Positions 50,482 to 62,980 of a DNA stretch of 64,000 nt are shown one piece after another; positions within the stretch are counted from its first letter, which is position 1, and the number at the start of each line of letters is the position of its first letter. This DNA comes from Gyromitra esculenta (lineage: Eukaryota > Ascomycota > Pezizomycetes > Pezizales > Discinaceae): assembly GCA_038503075.1 (NCBI GenBank), contig JBCAML010000020.1, forward strand, positions 372,001 to 436,000. Reading direction: 5' to 3'. The translations under genes and the position numbers were made by a program. The notes under the pieces were generated by a model. It saw only the letters and a program-made list of their open reading frames with translations, was not told where the DNA came from and ran no database searches.

Positions 50482-50970
50482 TTAAGAAACGACAATTACT
50501 CCCCAGTCAAACACTGCCCTCCCGCTTGCCCTCGACTCTGGATCACCCCAGAAGTGATGAGCACACTTGGCCCCAATACGGCTTATAATTTTGCCAACGG
50601 TCCGACATGGCATGCCTCCGTTCCAAATATTGCAAATGTCAACTTTTGCAGAGCCTTGACTAATCACAGCAGTACATTCATACTGGGCATCACAAGTGCA
50701 CATAGCTTTCTGAGCTCGTCCTCCTAGATTGGCAGCAGCATTGTCTAGATCTGACTTGAACGGTGAGCTCTTTGAGGCATTGCAGATATACTCGCCACGT
50801 GAGGTATCATGGGCATCCCAGGCGTGTTCAGGCCCTCTTTTCCAGTGGAGGGAAGAACGTCTATGTCTAGCGTAGCTGACAGGGAGATAACGAGCAGTTG
50901 AGAAGGGGAACGTAGCGAGGAGTAGTAGGAGGATGGAGCTGATGAGTAGTACGATGGAATTGGACTTCAT
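50482..50970 (-). CDS. Small secreted cysteine-rich protein
   Basis: A single exon of 162 residues. The N-terminus has a typical signal peptide: charged KSN, then a hydrophobic run at residues 6-22 (IVLLISSILLLLLATFP), with probable cleavage near 26. An RHRR/KR basic stretch at 35-45 could be a propeptide cut site. The mature part has seven cysteines at 63, 91, 93, 99, 113, 122 and 136, including a CTCDAQYEC cluster. The likely location is outside the cell or in the wall. I do not recognise a named family; the layout fits fungal small secreted proteins, which range from wall components to host-interaction proteins, and nothing here decides between them. The odd cysteine number suggests one free thiol or a dimer. 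Start chosen as the ATG that gives the signal peptide. Confidence 0.65.
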   Translation of the reverse strand: MKSNSIVLLISSILLLLLATFPFSTARYLPVSYARHRRSSLHWKRGPEHAWDAHDTSRGEYICNASKSSPFKSDLDNAAANLGGRAQKAMCTCDAQYECTAVISQGSAKVDICNIWNGGMPCRTVGKIISRIGAKCAHHFWGDPESRASGRAVFDWGVIVVS

Positions 50971-53900
50971 CGTGGTTGCGGTTGCGGATGGCGGATTGTG
51001 GAGTGTGGATCAGAATCTGGTAGAAGAGGTTGCTATCAATGGTAGGGTCACAACGATCGGTGGGATGAGTGGTAGGTGTTTTATTCTAGCTGCTGTATGA
51101 AAATAGATGACTCAGAAAGGGTATCAAGCAGCTAAAGAAGCTAGTGTTTAGTACCAATTGATAATGACCTGGATGGAAAAGGAAACGTGAGGATTTGCGT
51201 TTGTGCTAAGAAGTCTGCAGACAATTCTAACGGCTATATTTCTATCAAATTGACTTCCATTTCTCGAGCTTCTCGCTACACATGTAGCGCACGAAGTCAT
51301 ATGGTTGGATTTTCGGTGGTTCTGATCCTCTGGTGTGGTTTAGTGCGTATTTCTTGGCAACCAAATCAGCAGAACTCGCCAAGGCCACAAACAAACACCT
51401 GCAAAAATTGCAGATTTTTGTTTTCAGAATCGTCCGAATAACAGGTTTGAAAGCATTTACTAAGCCAATAAGCCTTTGCTAAACAGCGGAATCTCATGTA
51501 GGAGCAGTTCAATGTTGCACAGAGCGTTATTCCGCACATTAGGCTCGACACGTGTTTCACCTACAGCGATTTCGTGGGCCGCACACACAAAATCGAAGAA
51601 ATGTTCACCGAGTCCTCAGGCACAGCTGGGCTGAACACGTTCTCGGTGAATTATGATAGGAACGAGCAGAGGTTGACCGATCTTCAGTAAGGCTGAAAGT
51701 CTGAGATCAGGACATTTAGCAGCTGCATTACTGGTAGTTGAATGACAACCAGCTGAAGTTCGCGTAGAATGCCAGTGGGATGAACTAGCAGCAAGCAGCA
51801 AGTTTCAGCCCATTTAACAACGAATACTATTAAGTCGACTAACGGTGAATATCGTGGTGATTGAGCTCTGTAAGTCGAATAACAGCAAGCACCGTGGTGT
51901 AGTTCTCGAGGCTGAAGTCGAGATGGCCAAGGGTGCGGCTTTGCCTAAGATGCTCGATTATTTGAGCCCCAACATTCGATGCTCGTCTTTGCACCAGCTT
52001 GTGTTCACTAATGTACCCCTTAGCTACGTACTTATGTGCTTCTCTGTTGGGATGTACCTTCATGGCAGCTTGGCCGAGGGGTAATATGATACAAATATAT
52101 GCTGTCCTACGTGTATATGTACACCATTCCGCTCCAATGGCGTTCAACAGCATTGCATTCATTTACTCTAGGAAGTCCATGTGATGCTAAATTGCGCGCA
52201 TGCGGCTGAACTTGGTTTGACAGCTGGAGGAAACGGAACTGTCTTACAGTGAGACAGGCGGCGCAAGAGGTGCTTAGCAAGTATTGATCACCAATATTTT
52301 CAACGATGTTTCTAGGATTAAGTGCTAGAATATCTTGAATGATAGATATCTAAGAGTTTTTTTTTTACTAGTTAGAATAGTAGGTCCTGCATCTTGTAGC
52401 TAGCCGTTCAGCCGTCTCAAGCCCACCAGAAAATTCCCCTCCCCCCCAATGGCATTTGGAAACTGTTCTAGCTAGCTTCAATATCTTCTTCTTCTTATCT
52501 AAGAATCAGACACTCAATTGAAAAAAATCTTGGAACAGCTGCTATCTAGCCATCCTATACTTCACTGGACCATCTGTGACATTATTGTGATAGAAAGTCT
52601 AGCAGATAGCAATCATGTCATAGCGTTCGAACTGCATGACTGTTTATCTCACTACTGACCACTCTCTGACCATTGAGCATTGTGCCCCACTGTCTGGACT
52701 AAGAGTGCTTGAGCTGGGCTTCAGGTGTTTTTGAGGTACAACGGCGACGAAGGGCAAGGAGTAGGGGACATCGATTACTAAGACCTGAATCGAATCAAAT
52801 AGAGCGTCTCTGTAGGGACTTGGCGCGATCTAAGAATGCTATTGTATCAACTCATCTCTGAAGAAATTTCGGGGAGCTATGAGAGTCGTTTTCGAGACGG
52901 GGATTTTAGGATGTCTAAACGGCAGAAGTATATTTGGTATCGATGTAGGCGAGGCCAGGCTCGAGCCTTATCGTTAGCCTTATCGTTCGTTCTCGATGCT
53001 AGTGATTACGTTAACTCCCAGAGATGACAGTTTAGAAACCTCCCTAGCGGAAGACCTGACAAGACTTATGCGAATTGTTAGTGCTGGGAGGGTGTTTAGT
53101 ATGGGGATTGAGGTTCTGGACAGGGGTCGAAACTCAAGTTTGGGGGTGGGGTTTGATGGGTCCTTTGTCTCTGAGATACAAACATATGGGGATGAAGTTG
53201 GGATGGTCAAGATGCTTAGCCATAGTGATTGAGCTGCATTGAGCTACGAAAAACTGTTTTTCGGTGCCCTAGCCGTCCCAGCTTCGCCCCGCATACGCTT
53301 GTACGTGGTAAAACCTGATCGTAACTTAAGAACTGTAAAGAACTGTAATTGTCGTGGTTTGGGGGTGTGCTGATAGTCACTAGAACGGTAGTTGCTTGGT
53401 TTCTCCCTGTTCCTTGTGAAAAGACTGGTCTTAGCCTTTGAGTCTTTGAATTTCGAAGCTGAAACTTACTGTCATAGAAATTAAAGATTCTACCTTAGCT
53501 CTAACTTTCGATATCCACTGCCTGAATGTAGATTCGTAGCTTTGTGATAACGGTTCTCCTGGAATGGGCTAGAAACGCTCAGCATCTGCGTATACGTAAA
53601 CGTACGCGTCGTATACTTGTAGTTGGTGCCTGGGAAATTCGAAAGCGTATTGAGTTTGTAGGCTGACCTTTTGGCAACTGGTATATAGCATGAGATCGTG
53701 AGTGGAGCAGATGTTGAAGAAATAGTTCTGTTGACCGATTTTCTGGGCTTTGGTGGCTTTGGATAGTGGAGATGTCTTGGGAGCAACGATGCGGGTACCC
53801 GATGCAGGGTTAGGTGAAATCCTGTTACCCAGTCGGTACAACTGTATCAATCCATCTCGGGTGATCACTCGGCTCATGTTTAAGTCAACTCAGCTCCATT

Positions 53901-56900
53901 TTTTTCCAAACATCTTTAAATCAGTCTCAAGGTTGGTCATCGAAGCTTTTCCACCGGATTGAGCATTAAAAACAAAAAGATGCCAGACGGCCATACACTC
54001 ATCGACTTATAGTAATCGCCTCCGAGCCTAACAGCACTCTAGAAGACTATTGCCAACATGTAGTTAATCGCTACGGTTTAGTGCCGCGTTATTGTTCTGT
54101 ATTTGGCTCCAGTGTCCGGTGAAATTTGTAAAAATGGCGGTACTCACATAAAATGTTGTTATTAAAGTTCACTAACCTTGGCTTTACCTTAACCTACCTG
54201 CGAATCGGGGAGATTAATGAAATTTGGATGTTACAGTGTATGGCATTCTACATCCTAATATTATTAGTTTGAATATTCTACGTAGGCTGGATTACCTATA
54301 TGATAACCGTTTAACCTAGCTAGCTAGCTCCGCACCCTCAATGAGGTGGCTGATCCGGGATTGTAGTCTTGGTGAGATTTCAAATCCTGTATTCTACATG
54401 TAGACTATAAGTTTATGACAATGAGATAGCTCGATGGAGCAGGTCAATCCACTCCGCAGTTCAAGCACAGTACCTCGGTTACTAAGTTGAGTTGAGGGTT
54501 TTAGTGAGTCGCAGGACTTAAATAGGATTTTGTAGGTCCCGACTATGATAGTCGGTTTCATTCAAGCTCCTAGGCCGAGCTATGGCTAGGATGGTAAACC
54601 ATTCCGCTGTTGGACATAAATGTCCGCGGATGACGCGTAACGAGAATTAAAATAAGCCGTTTATTAAAGGACTGATGTAGTATTCATTATAAGTATTTTT
54701 GGTTATTTAGGGTATAAAATATATGGTGGGGTAACTTCGCTATATAGTGGCACGGCACTCCGTGGCAAAGTCACTCAGCCACATCCACTTATGTTTTTGG
54801 TTGTGCTTCCCCAGAGGATTTTGAAAATATGACATAGTCGCGAATTAGGCCCCTAACCTACCGAAAAGTAAAGGTTCAGGGCTATACTAACTCCAGCTGC
54901 GCCGTGTTCCCATTTACCCATGATTTCATTTGTTGGATAGTTAGAGTAGACCTTCTGGTAGCAATTATAAAATAGTTTAAACTGGTAGTAAAAAGCTTGT
55001 AGACACAGCTATGCTTCTTCGGTGACTAATATAGACGATTAGGACACAGTGTGCAGAAGGTGCAACGTTCAGAAAGTTGCTAATGTAAGCGTTGTGTTGA
55101 TGGGGATACGATTCCAAGTAAATGGCCTGGGGAGTATGTGAGACACTACTGAACGTAAATGCGCCCTAGACTTGGTAGGAGCGAAATGTGGGATGTGCTG
55201 ATGCTCCATTTGGCAGGAGCCATGGAAGAGGGAATTCTTGTAGCTATCTTTCATTGTTGTGTTGTAAATGACTTAGTGATTTTTTGGTTGTACACCCTGA
55301 TTGGGGTGTCCTTTATTGAGTATCCACAGTGTAAGCACACGCATAAGTTCTAAAGTTAGCATATGCTTGAGGTCTGAAGCCTGACTACGATCCAGGTCGT
55401 GGAATTTTTCCTTTGCTTCAAATTTGCTGGTCCCCGTTGATTCAGCTATTTTTCTGGATGCTGTGGTCCTGGATACTTGTGCCCCGAAATGGTGAGAATC
55501 TGGTTCCATCGATTAGGGCGTGATAATATATTTGCTAAGATCTAGTTTGACAAGTTTAAACCTGAAAAAATTGGATTGGATTAAACCAAGCAAAATTCAG
55601 TCTGCCGCAGTCTGTGGGTTAGGGCCATCTATTTGTGTTAATTGATTAATTAGTTAACTAGACCATTCAATGTTTGTAACCTAACTGTAAAGGCGATGAA
55701 GTTTAGGATCACTATTAATATAGCCACAGGTAATCCATAGGCATGTGCTCATGATTGAGATATCATGCTCATTTTTTCCGTGAAACACAGATACACATGC
55801 AGATACGAAATACATTACCTCATATATCTACATTTCCTCTGATCCCCGGTCGCAGCTGCTATACTTATGAACTACACGGACAAAATTCCCGGGGCAATAC
55901 ATATTTATCAGGTGTTAAAGTGGGATATGCCAAAGATTAAAGTAAACCTTCAGATGTTGTGATTTCACGTCTCCAACGGCGCAATCGCGAAACCCAAGTA
56001 ATCTTGCTGAGTCTACAACTTTCTCTAAACAAGGTTACTTACTGCGTGGGTGTAGTACAGCCTTGTTCCGTACATCGTTGAGGTTCTAGCTGAGGTGTGT
56101 TTTTACTATTTAGACGGTTTGTAATCGGTTCAAATTCATGCTGACGCCCAAAAAATTCCGTCGGTTTTCATGACAGCCCAAGAGAGGGATCTGTTACGAG
56201 GACACTGGGTTTCCAATAATCCTACGATTTATGGAAAATAAATTCTTACCTCCGAATCCGACGAAGCACTTTCGAAAGGACTTTCAGGCCTCTTAACGAT
56301 ATGTACTCTCGAGATGCGACCTCGTTATGTCTAGAGCTGGACCCAATATAGTGCTAAATGTAGCGAAAAATAGCCATCCAGAGTCTCGTTTTGTTCTGAC
56401 ATCCATCAGATATGTGATTATACGTGGCTGATGTAGAGGGCGAAACTCTGAATAGCTTTTTTCAATACCAGGTTGGATTTAGCTTGGGGCATAGTTGGGC
56501 CGTATTCCGAGAGCAAATACAATATCGGAGTGATTCCACAGTAGGATGAGATTAAGTATCTTCGTTGCAAGGCGATAATTGCCTACAGCCACTCGCCGTT
56601 TCGCAGATTTGGTGGTCCTGCACGGAGGGAAATCACAGTCTCCGGAGTCTACTCTTCGAGGACTAGTCAGACCTACCGTAGGAGATTGGATAGACTACAA
56701 AACGTAAAACATCTGTCCTTGAGACTGCGCTGCGAAGCAGGTTTGTCCGCTGGAGTTAGATCTAGTGCTTTTTGGCCAGCTGGATGTATATGCTGTAAAA
56801 GCGTTGATCCATAGTCCCGCCTATGGTTTCCCAGGCAACGAGTATCCCGACACAGGCGGAGACTTGGAGCCCGAAGATCGATATAGGAATAGAGCAGACG

Positions 56901-59900
56901 GTGTTGCTATACCTGCCGTGTAGCTTAGACGCAATAGTTTCTGAAAGTGGTGCACATCCTCGGTAACTCCGAATGCTTTCTAGATGTGATAACCAATAGT
57001 GACAATCACCACGGATGATAAAACTTAAAAAGACCTCTGTTCTCAACTACTATTTTGTGCAGTCGAGATAGGGACGACTCTGAGTGCCACGGAGACATCC
57101 TAACGCTCCTGCTGTTCCGCTCCCGGCCCAAAACGGTGACAGGAGCCTTCTAAAAGCTGATTGTTATCGGAAGTAGATGGAATATCAAAAATTTTCGGTA
57201 CTGCAGTCCCAGCCAAAACAATGGCATATAACTAAATCCACAGAAATATTGTCGTGTCATCATGGAACCTGGTATGGTCTAGTAAAAATCCGGCATTTTA
57301 CCATCACGTAACTCCAGTCTCGGTAACTGCGACTGTCCCGTGGGTAGCTATTGCAAATTATCCTGCCGCGTTGTGCTTGTAAACATTTTCGCCTAAGCAT
57401 ATAACCCTTTAGTGCGATCTGCAATGACTATGCCTGTATTTTTCATCTTGATATTCGGCAAAGTTGTTGCCGAAAGTAATCCGTGGGTCTAGCTTCATCC
57501 GTTTGTGACACCGCACGGAAACAGCGGCAATTATTGGGGCCGATATTGCCGCGTTAAAGTAATAGGGATTGTATTTGGCAGTGTATCCACCATTATCCGA
57601 ATATGGCAGTGCGACGGCTTTCCTAGCAGGAGTAGGGCCCCACTGCTTCGGGCCTAAATACCTCGGCACAGATTGACCTGCACTCATAGACAGTCACTCG
57701 CCCATGACCCACCCACTTTGCAGGTCTTTCCGCTGGTAGGTAAGGAACCCACCCCACCCAGGATTATAGTTTAACCCACATCCCAAGAAAAGGGGGTTCC
57801 CGACCAGACCCGCCCGCATGGAAGGGCATGGGATATCTCCAGACCCGCAAAGATGTTCCCGCTTCGTCCCTCATGAAACGGGATATCATCCCGAGCCGGG
57901 ATTTCAGCCCAGTTCTGAAGCGGACTGAGTTGTAATTTTATATTCTTTAGCGTCATTTGCCCGGCGGCTGCAAAAGGGGGTGGCTTGGTATTCTTTTTCA
58001 GAAAGTTCTTAAGCACCGTAGAGGTTTGGAAAATAAACCATTGGCAGTGATGAATAAGTTGATATATTTGTAGTAGGTGTTCGAGGCTTGGCAGAAAATA
58101 GGTCCCTAACCACACCGACATATCGAATGGGGATTCAAGGCCCTTTTATAATGTCCGCTGAGAACGGGATAGTATTGGCTAACTGCCATAATAACCGTTC
58201 GTGATGGCCTGTACACGTTCGTAATGATATTATTGTTCGGTATTGTGTTCGTGGTATAGACTCAATGCACGCCTAAATGTCCTGCATGTAATCAAATTCG
58301 TCTAATTTTCTAGATGGCTTGTTTGGCATTAGATGTGCCGTTGTAGTGGCTGTTTCATGTAGTTTCGTGTGAGTTGGTTGGGATTTGTTGGGGCTGTGTT
58401 ATAAGATAGATATACAGACCGTCGATGAAGGGATTGTGGTGTCCCTTTGGATGACCATATTTATGTTTGGTGCCGCTGGTGTACGTATTAAGTGTCGTTG
58501 TTATGTAGTTATAGTAAGATATAAATAGACGTTGGCCTCTCTGCGCAGTGCCATGAGCACTGCGCGTCATTCTGCGCACCAGCTATTTTTATCCCACTCC
58601 AGTGAAGAATTCCGTTGAATTAGCGGAAATTCAATCTAGCATCATCTGTAAACAGCGAGCATAAACAGCGAGCAATAAAGCCTTCAACGAGGTATCCATC
58701 TAGCCTAGCTGAGATTGATAGGTCGGTAGGTCGGTTGGAGATTGCGTGCCACTGCGCATCATGGACACATCGGACGAACACATAGTCGTCGAACCGCCCA
58801 ACAGTCCCTTATTCAGTCACCCCCTTAATCTGCAACGTTGAATACCGTAGTTATTGGCAGACGGTGCTGTACTACCTGGCACAACATCGAGTCCGGCTGA
58901 TTTTTGTTCCAGTGCGACAGTTTGCGGATAGTGGCGTTGACGCTGGGTATGCGCATGTCTTGCGCAGGATCATCCCAGCCGCATCGTATAGTTTAGTCCA
59001 TCCTGCGGTCTGGTGGTCGTTCATCCCCTCCTTCTCAAAATCGCTGTTTTGGTTGTTCTGGCTGTTGATTGTTTTTCACCTTTTGGCCGGTGATGATGGG
59101 GGGATTTCGACAGCCTTTTATTCCACGCAGGGTGCGACCCTGCACACGCTGGGCACGCGCACGAAAAGGCACACAGGGGCCAGGCGGTGTTCAAAGGCTT
59201 AATTGAGCCTCATTCTTGGCATAGCGCGGGGCCGGCGCATCGGTTGCGCAATGGAGGCTGCGCGATTGGAAGAACCACCCACGCGAAGAAGTGTCTTGCC
59301 TGAACACCCTCCGGCACCAGGACTGTATTTCGCTGGTCTCTGCGCAGTTCGCGCGTATTTGCGGAAGAATTGCCGTCGGGAACTGCGGAGGCAATTGGTG
59401 TGGACCTTGGGGGGCTTTGACTGTTTTCTCGGTCTAGGAATACGGAGATGCTGCTTGCACGAATGGCATCGCTGTATTCCGCTGAACCACACGGTGAACC
59501 CGCTACCGCGAAACACAACAGCAGCACGGACGAAGAAGGAAAAAAAAACGAGGCATTAAAAAACGAAAAGAGCAAGAAAGGGAAAAGGGAGAGGAAAGGA
59601 AAGGAAAAGGAAAAGGTACATAATATAAGTGAGTATTCCATAGCTACGACCGCAGACTTGAGCCCCTATGTACATCGCAAGGTCCCAGGAGTGGATGCCA
59701 AGAGAAAAATAAATGAAACCTAGTAAATAAAACTGGAGTCGGTCACACATCTCCCACCCATGTAACCATCCCCCCTCCCAGCTTTTGAGGTTACACCGAT
59801 CCCTGTTTTTTTTTTATCGCCGAAGTTGGGATTCATGCATACATGTATCTAGATGCTTTTTGCCTTACCGAGGGAAAAAAAAGCAAAACAAGACCGCAGA

Positions 59901-60510
59901 ACCACACCGTAGAGTATCACTATTTAGCGGGGGTGGTGTTTGGAATACTCACGATACGCAGCAAAGGCCGTGTTCTAATGGGTGGTTCTCGACATGTGGG
60001 TCTATCTACCTCAAAACATACATCCCTAGCTTCCCCATTTCCCAGAGAACCCGTCTCCAATATCAGAAATAAAAAGTCGATCTCGAAGAAAAATGATATC
60101 CATTCTCGTCTCCAATCAGACTCCCTTCCCCCCCAAAAAAAAACCGAGAATCAAAAAAAAATAAAAAAAATTTCGCTTCTTGAAACATGGAATTCCTCTG
60201 CAGCACCCTGGTCGTAACTCAACTGTTATCCCACACCAAGATTTACCGAAATCTAGATCTCGCATTACGGACCGGAGTGATCCTTGTTGTATTTACTCGG
60301 CGATACATGTACTTGCGAGTAATGTTGCCTTTTTGGGTGGCTGGCTGTAGCTTCCGCGGGATGGAATGGCATGGAACGGGCTGCTGGGTTAGTACTTTGC
60401 ATGGCTATCGTTGTTTTTGCGGTGATTCTTTCGTTGGGTCCTGTTTCGTTAAATGCCAGGAGTACTTGCAATTACAGAGATACGACATCCGATAGCCAAG
60501 TAGGTGTTGA
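50971..60510. other. Long intergenic stretch with a GC-rich patch
   Basis: Mostly AT-leaning, with unrecognised short frames (51839-52162 minus, 53569-53877 minus, 57771-58121 minus). Two related 30-base segments near 51835-51896 (TAAGTCGA-TAAC...CGTGGTG) look like an old tandem duplication. A TAGC run is at about 54318-54329, and AAACAGCGAGC is duplicated at about 58651-58675. TACATGTA occurs at 54395, 59840 and 60304. The GC-rich patch 58860-59560 is listed separately. Confidence 0.4.
58860..59560. other. GC-rich patch, possible unrecognised exon region
   Basis: About 700 bases clearly richer in G and C than the flanks. Long overlapping frames are open on both strands (plus 58864-59202 and 59203-59559; minus 59210-59641), as expected from GC content alone. 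The first plus frame contains a hydrophobic span (residues about 50-77). A Lys/Glu-rich plus frame follows at 59448-59723, with a possible donor GTACAT after GGAAAAG near 59615. No domain was recognised and no splice chain could be fixed. Confidence 0.25.
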
Positions 60511-60639
60511 TACTTGTTAGCAGGAATACGAACCAGAAAACATGGGGGGTATGGCTTTGTACGCTGTGGCATTAGGCACGGATTCCGTAGCATACAAAGC
60601 CACACCCCCCATGTTTTCTGGTTCGTATGCTAACAAGTA
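60511..60639. mobile_element. Foldback MITE-like element, copy 4 (best preserved)
   Basis: A 129-base palindrome from TACTTGTTAGC to GCTAACAAGTA. Arms of about 57 bases (CGAACCAGAAAACATGGGGG, TATGGCTTTGTA) pair almost perfectly around a centre of roughly 13 bases (CATTAGGCACGG). It is in the opposite orientation to copy 3. TA at both ends. A transcript across it would fold into a long hairpin. Confidence 0.85.
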
Positions 60640-61000
60640 GAAGCAACCCTACCCTACAAGCACACAACCCCAAACGCCAATGAGGGCATCAGCATCTCAA
60701 ATCGTGGCACCAATAACACAAGTACCAACAAATCAACATTTCAACAGCTCAATGAGCATCGATACATGTATCTATTCTAATTCCTAAACGTCACTCGTCC
60801 GTAAGCACCAATTAAAAATATCATTACTAGCTTACTCACATGCACGCAGTAGAGATGAGTATTTTCAATTACCAACTACAAGCACCCTACTATAAAAGAA
60901 AAAACAAACATTTTTCACACTTTGAGTACAACCGATGGTATGCGACCTCAGCCCCCCAAAACAAACGCTCCCAACCCCTTCTCCTATAAAAAAACTAAAA
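60640..61000. other. Intergenic, 3' flank of the Vps17 gene
   Basis: Short AT-rich stretch with one TACATGTA at 60763-60770. No gene is visible; it probably includes the Vps17 3' untranslated region. Confidence 0.5.
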
Positions 61001-62980
61001 CTAAAAAGTACTCCCCGCCAGCCGACTAGCCGCATTCTTAGCATCTAACCTATCCTCATCCCCCGTTTCCTCCTCCTCTTTAATCCCCTGACTCCCCGCC
61101 GCGCCTCCATTCAACCCCGTATCCGGCGCACCTGGTCTATTGACGCCCGGAACCCTCTGCACGCCGCTCCAAGCATCGCCGCCAGGACCCTGACTAACTC
61201 TGAGACTCGCCCTACGACTTGCGGGAGGTGCGTCGCGGCCCAAACGGCTTAGGCCGCCGCTAGCATCGATGGCGCGGATGTCAGGACGGACAGACTCAAG
61301 GGTAGCTAATGTGCGACGCTCTGCTTCAATTTGGCGGAGACAGTAATCGCGGATGCTGTTTCTCATATCGCGGGCGGTGCGGGCGAACCATTTGCGTCTT
61401 TCGAGGACAAGGTTTCCGGTTACGCGGTTGACCTTAGATTCGAGGGATAGTTCGGAGCTTTTGGCTTCTTCGAGTGACGTGAGGGCTTCGTCGACCTTAT
61501 CGCGTTTAAGAGCACCTTTGCCTTTCAGGACTTCGACGGTTTGAAGTCTCGAGCGTGTGTCCTTTCGTGCCGCTTCGAGCTCGCGCATGAGGATTTGCCG
61601 GTTGGTTAGGGTTTCTTTGACGATGAAGGCATCCGAAGAGTGGTAGTTTAGGGCATCACCGAGCGTGGTGGCTTCGGCGGTAGCTTGGGCTGCGTGGTAG
61701 TCGCCGACCGATTGTATCGTTTTGCCAAGTTTGCGGAAGGCGTTGGACATCCCCGGATGGGACTCGGTCCGAGAGAGGGAGAAGAGGCGGATGCCGAGTT
61801 CAGATTCGGCGAGGCCGACACCTAATTATATTAGCGGGGGCTTATGTTTCCCCAGTATGCCTGTCGTAGAACGTACCTCTCCTACTCTTCACAACACGGT
61901 CTACCTTCTGCCCAGTCTCCATAGTTCCCAAATAAAACGCCTTCACAATCGGGCGTGCACTTTCCAGTTCAGGTGTATCATCTGCCGGCGGGGCAAACTG
62001 CTTAATTACCCGTCTCCTCACTCCTGTTGCCGGCTGCTTCCGTCTCACGACGGGAGAATACCCAAAGTCACTTTCAACAAAAAACACTATTTCCTCGTCA
62101 CGGATCAGCACATCGTTGGAGCAAACGGTGTTGAGCCAACGCTGCATAGTAGCTCGCACACGGGACTCATCTTCATCGGTGCCGACACCGGCGGAGGTGG
62201 AGGGCGGAGGCACGGCAGGAACTATGCAATCTGGGTTGGAGGAGAGAAGGTGGTTCGCGAGCTTCTGGAACTCGGGGTGCGTACGGCGGACATCGCGGAA
62301 CTGAGTTGTGCGGAATTTGGGGAGATTTGTCTAGCGGAAAAATTAGTTTATATGTATTTAGTAAAACGAGCTAGTCGAAAAATGGAAATTTCATGAAACT
62401 TCCATCCGTTCTGAGGTCCGCGAGGGAAATTTACGTGTACGTCAAATCTCAGTATGGGATCCTTTCTGCCTGTTCTCTCAAGAGCAGTGACCCTCGCCTG
62501 TAGCTTATGCTTCTGTGTTCCTTGCCCTTGTTGCCCTTGTTGCTGATGCTGATGCTGTTGCTGTTGGTGCTGTTGGTGCTGTTCTCCTTGGAAGCTCCCC
62601 TGAGCTTGTATCTCCGGTCTATGTTCACCATTTCCATCTCGACGTTCCTCCTCGATATGTTCATGATCGTGGTGTTCAACTGTAGACGGGATTCTCGGAC
62701 TCGCAATACCCTCTTCCGCGAAACCGGGATTCTGGAACCCGCCGTTGTCGTCATCGTGGTGCTGTAGTACTGGGGAGCCGAATATGGGGTCGTCGACATT
62801 GGGTCGGTTCGGTGTATGGGAGAATGTTGGGGCGAACGGGCTCTGTAGTGGTTCGGTGGTGTCATCGGTGAGGAGTGGGGGTGAGGCTAGGTGTGTTGGA
62901 GTTGTTGGGGTGTGGGGTTGGGCGAACGGATTAGCTTCACCGAAGCCGCCGGCGTCGGAGACGAGGGCGGAGTAGTCCAT
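61001..62980 (-). CDS. vps17: Vps17, retromer PX-BAR sorting nexin subunit
   Basis: Three exons, 62980-62435, 62330-61877 and 61821-61001, give 606 residues. The introns are 104 bases (GTAAAT..CGCTAG) and 55 bases (GTACGT..CGCTAAT..ATTAG). The splices rebuild family sequence: FDVH-TNLPKFRTTQFRD and KSRRG-VGLAESELGIRL. Residues 1-155 are a disordered leader with a Q/H-rich tract (133-156). A PX domain (about 157-285; LERTGRKDPILRFDVH, FRDVRRTHPEFQKLANHL) is followed by a BAR coiled-coil domain (about 345-560), including KLGKTIQSVGDYHAAQATAE and ERRKWFARTARDMR. Family role: Vps17 pairs with Vps5 on endosomal membranes and tubulates them, for return of sorting receptors to the Golgi. It is longer than yeast Vps17 mainly through the N-terminus. 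The last 60 residues are low-complexity. Start is the ATG at 62980. Confidence 0.95.
62519..62590 (-). repeat. Q/H-coding trinucleotide-rich tract in Vps17
   Basis: Interrupted CTG/TTG/TGG units on the plus strand, encoding a glutamine/histidine-rich run at about residues 133-156 of Vps17, just before the PX domain. Such tracts vary in length between strains. Confidence 0.75.

Noticed and set aside
53569..53877. 102-codon minus-strand frame
   Set aside because: No domain, no supported splice continuation and no start context; it could be chance.
57771..58121. 116-codon minus-strand frame
   Set aside because: The C-terminal part is built from short GC-rich repeated words (CCCG/GGGAT) and shows no domain.
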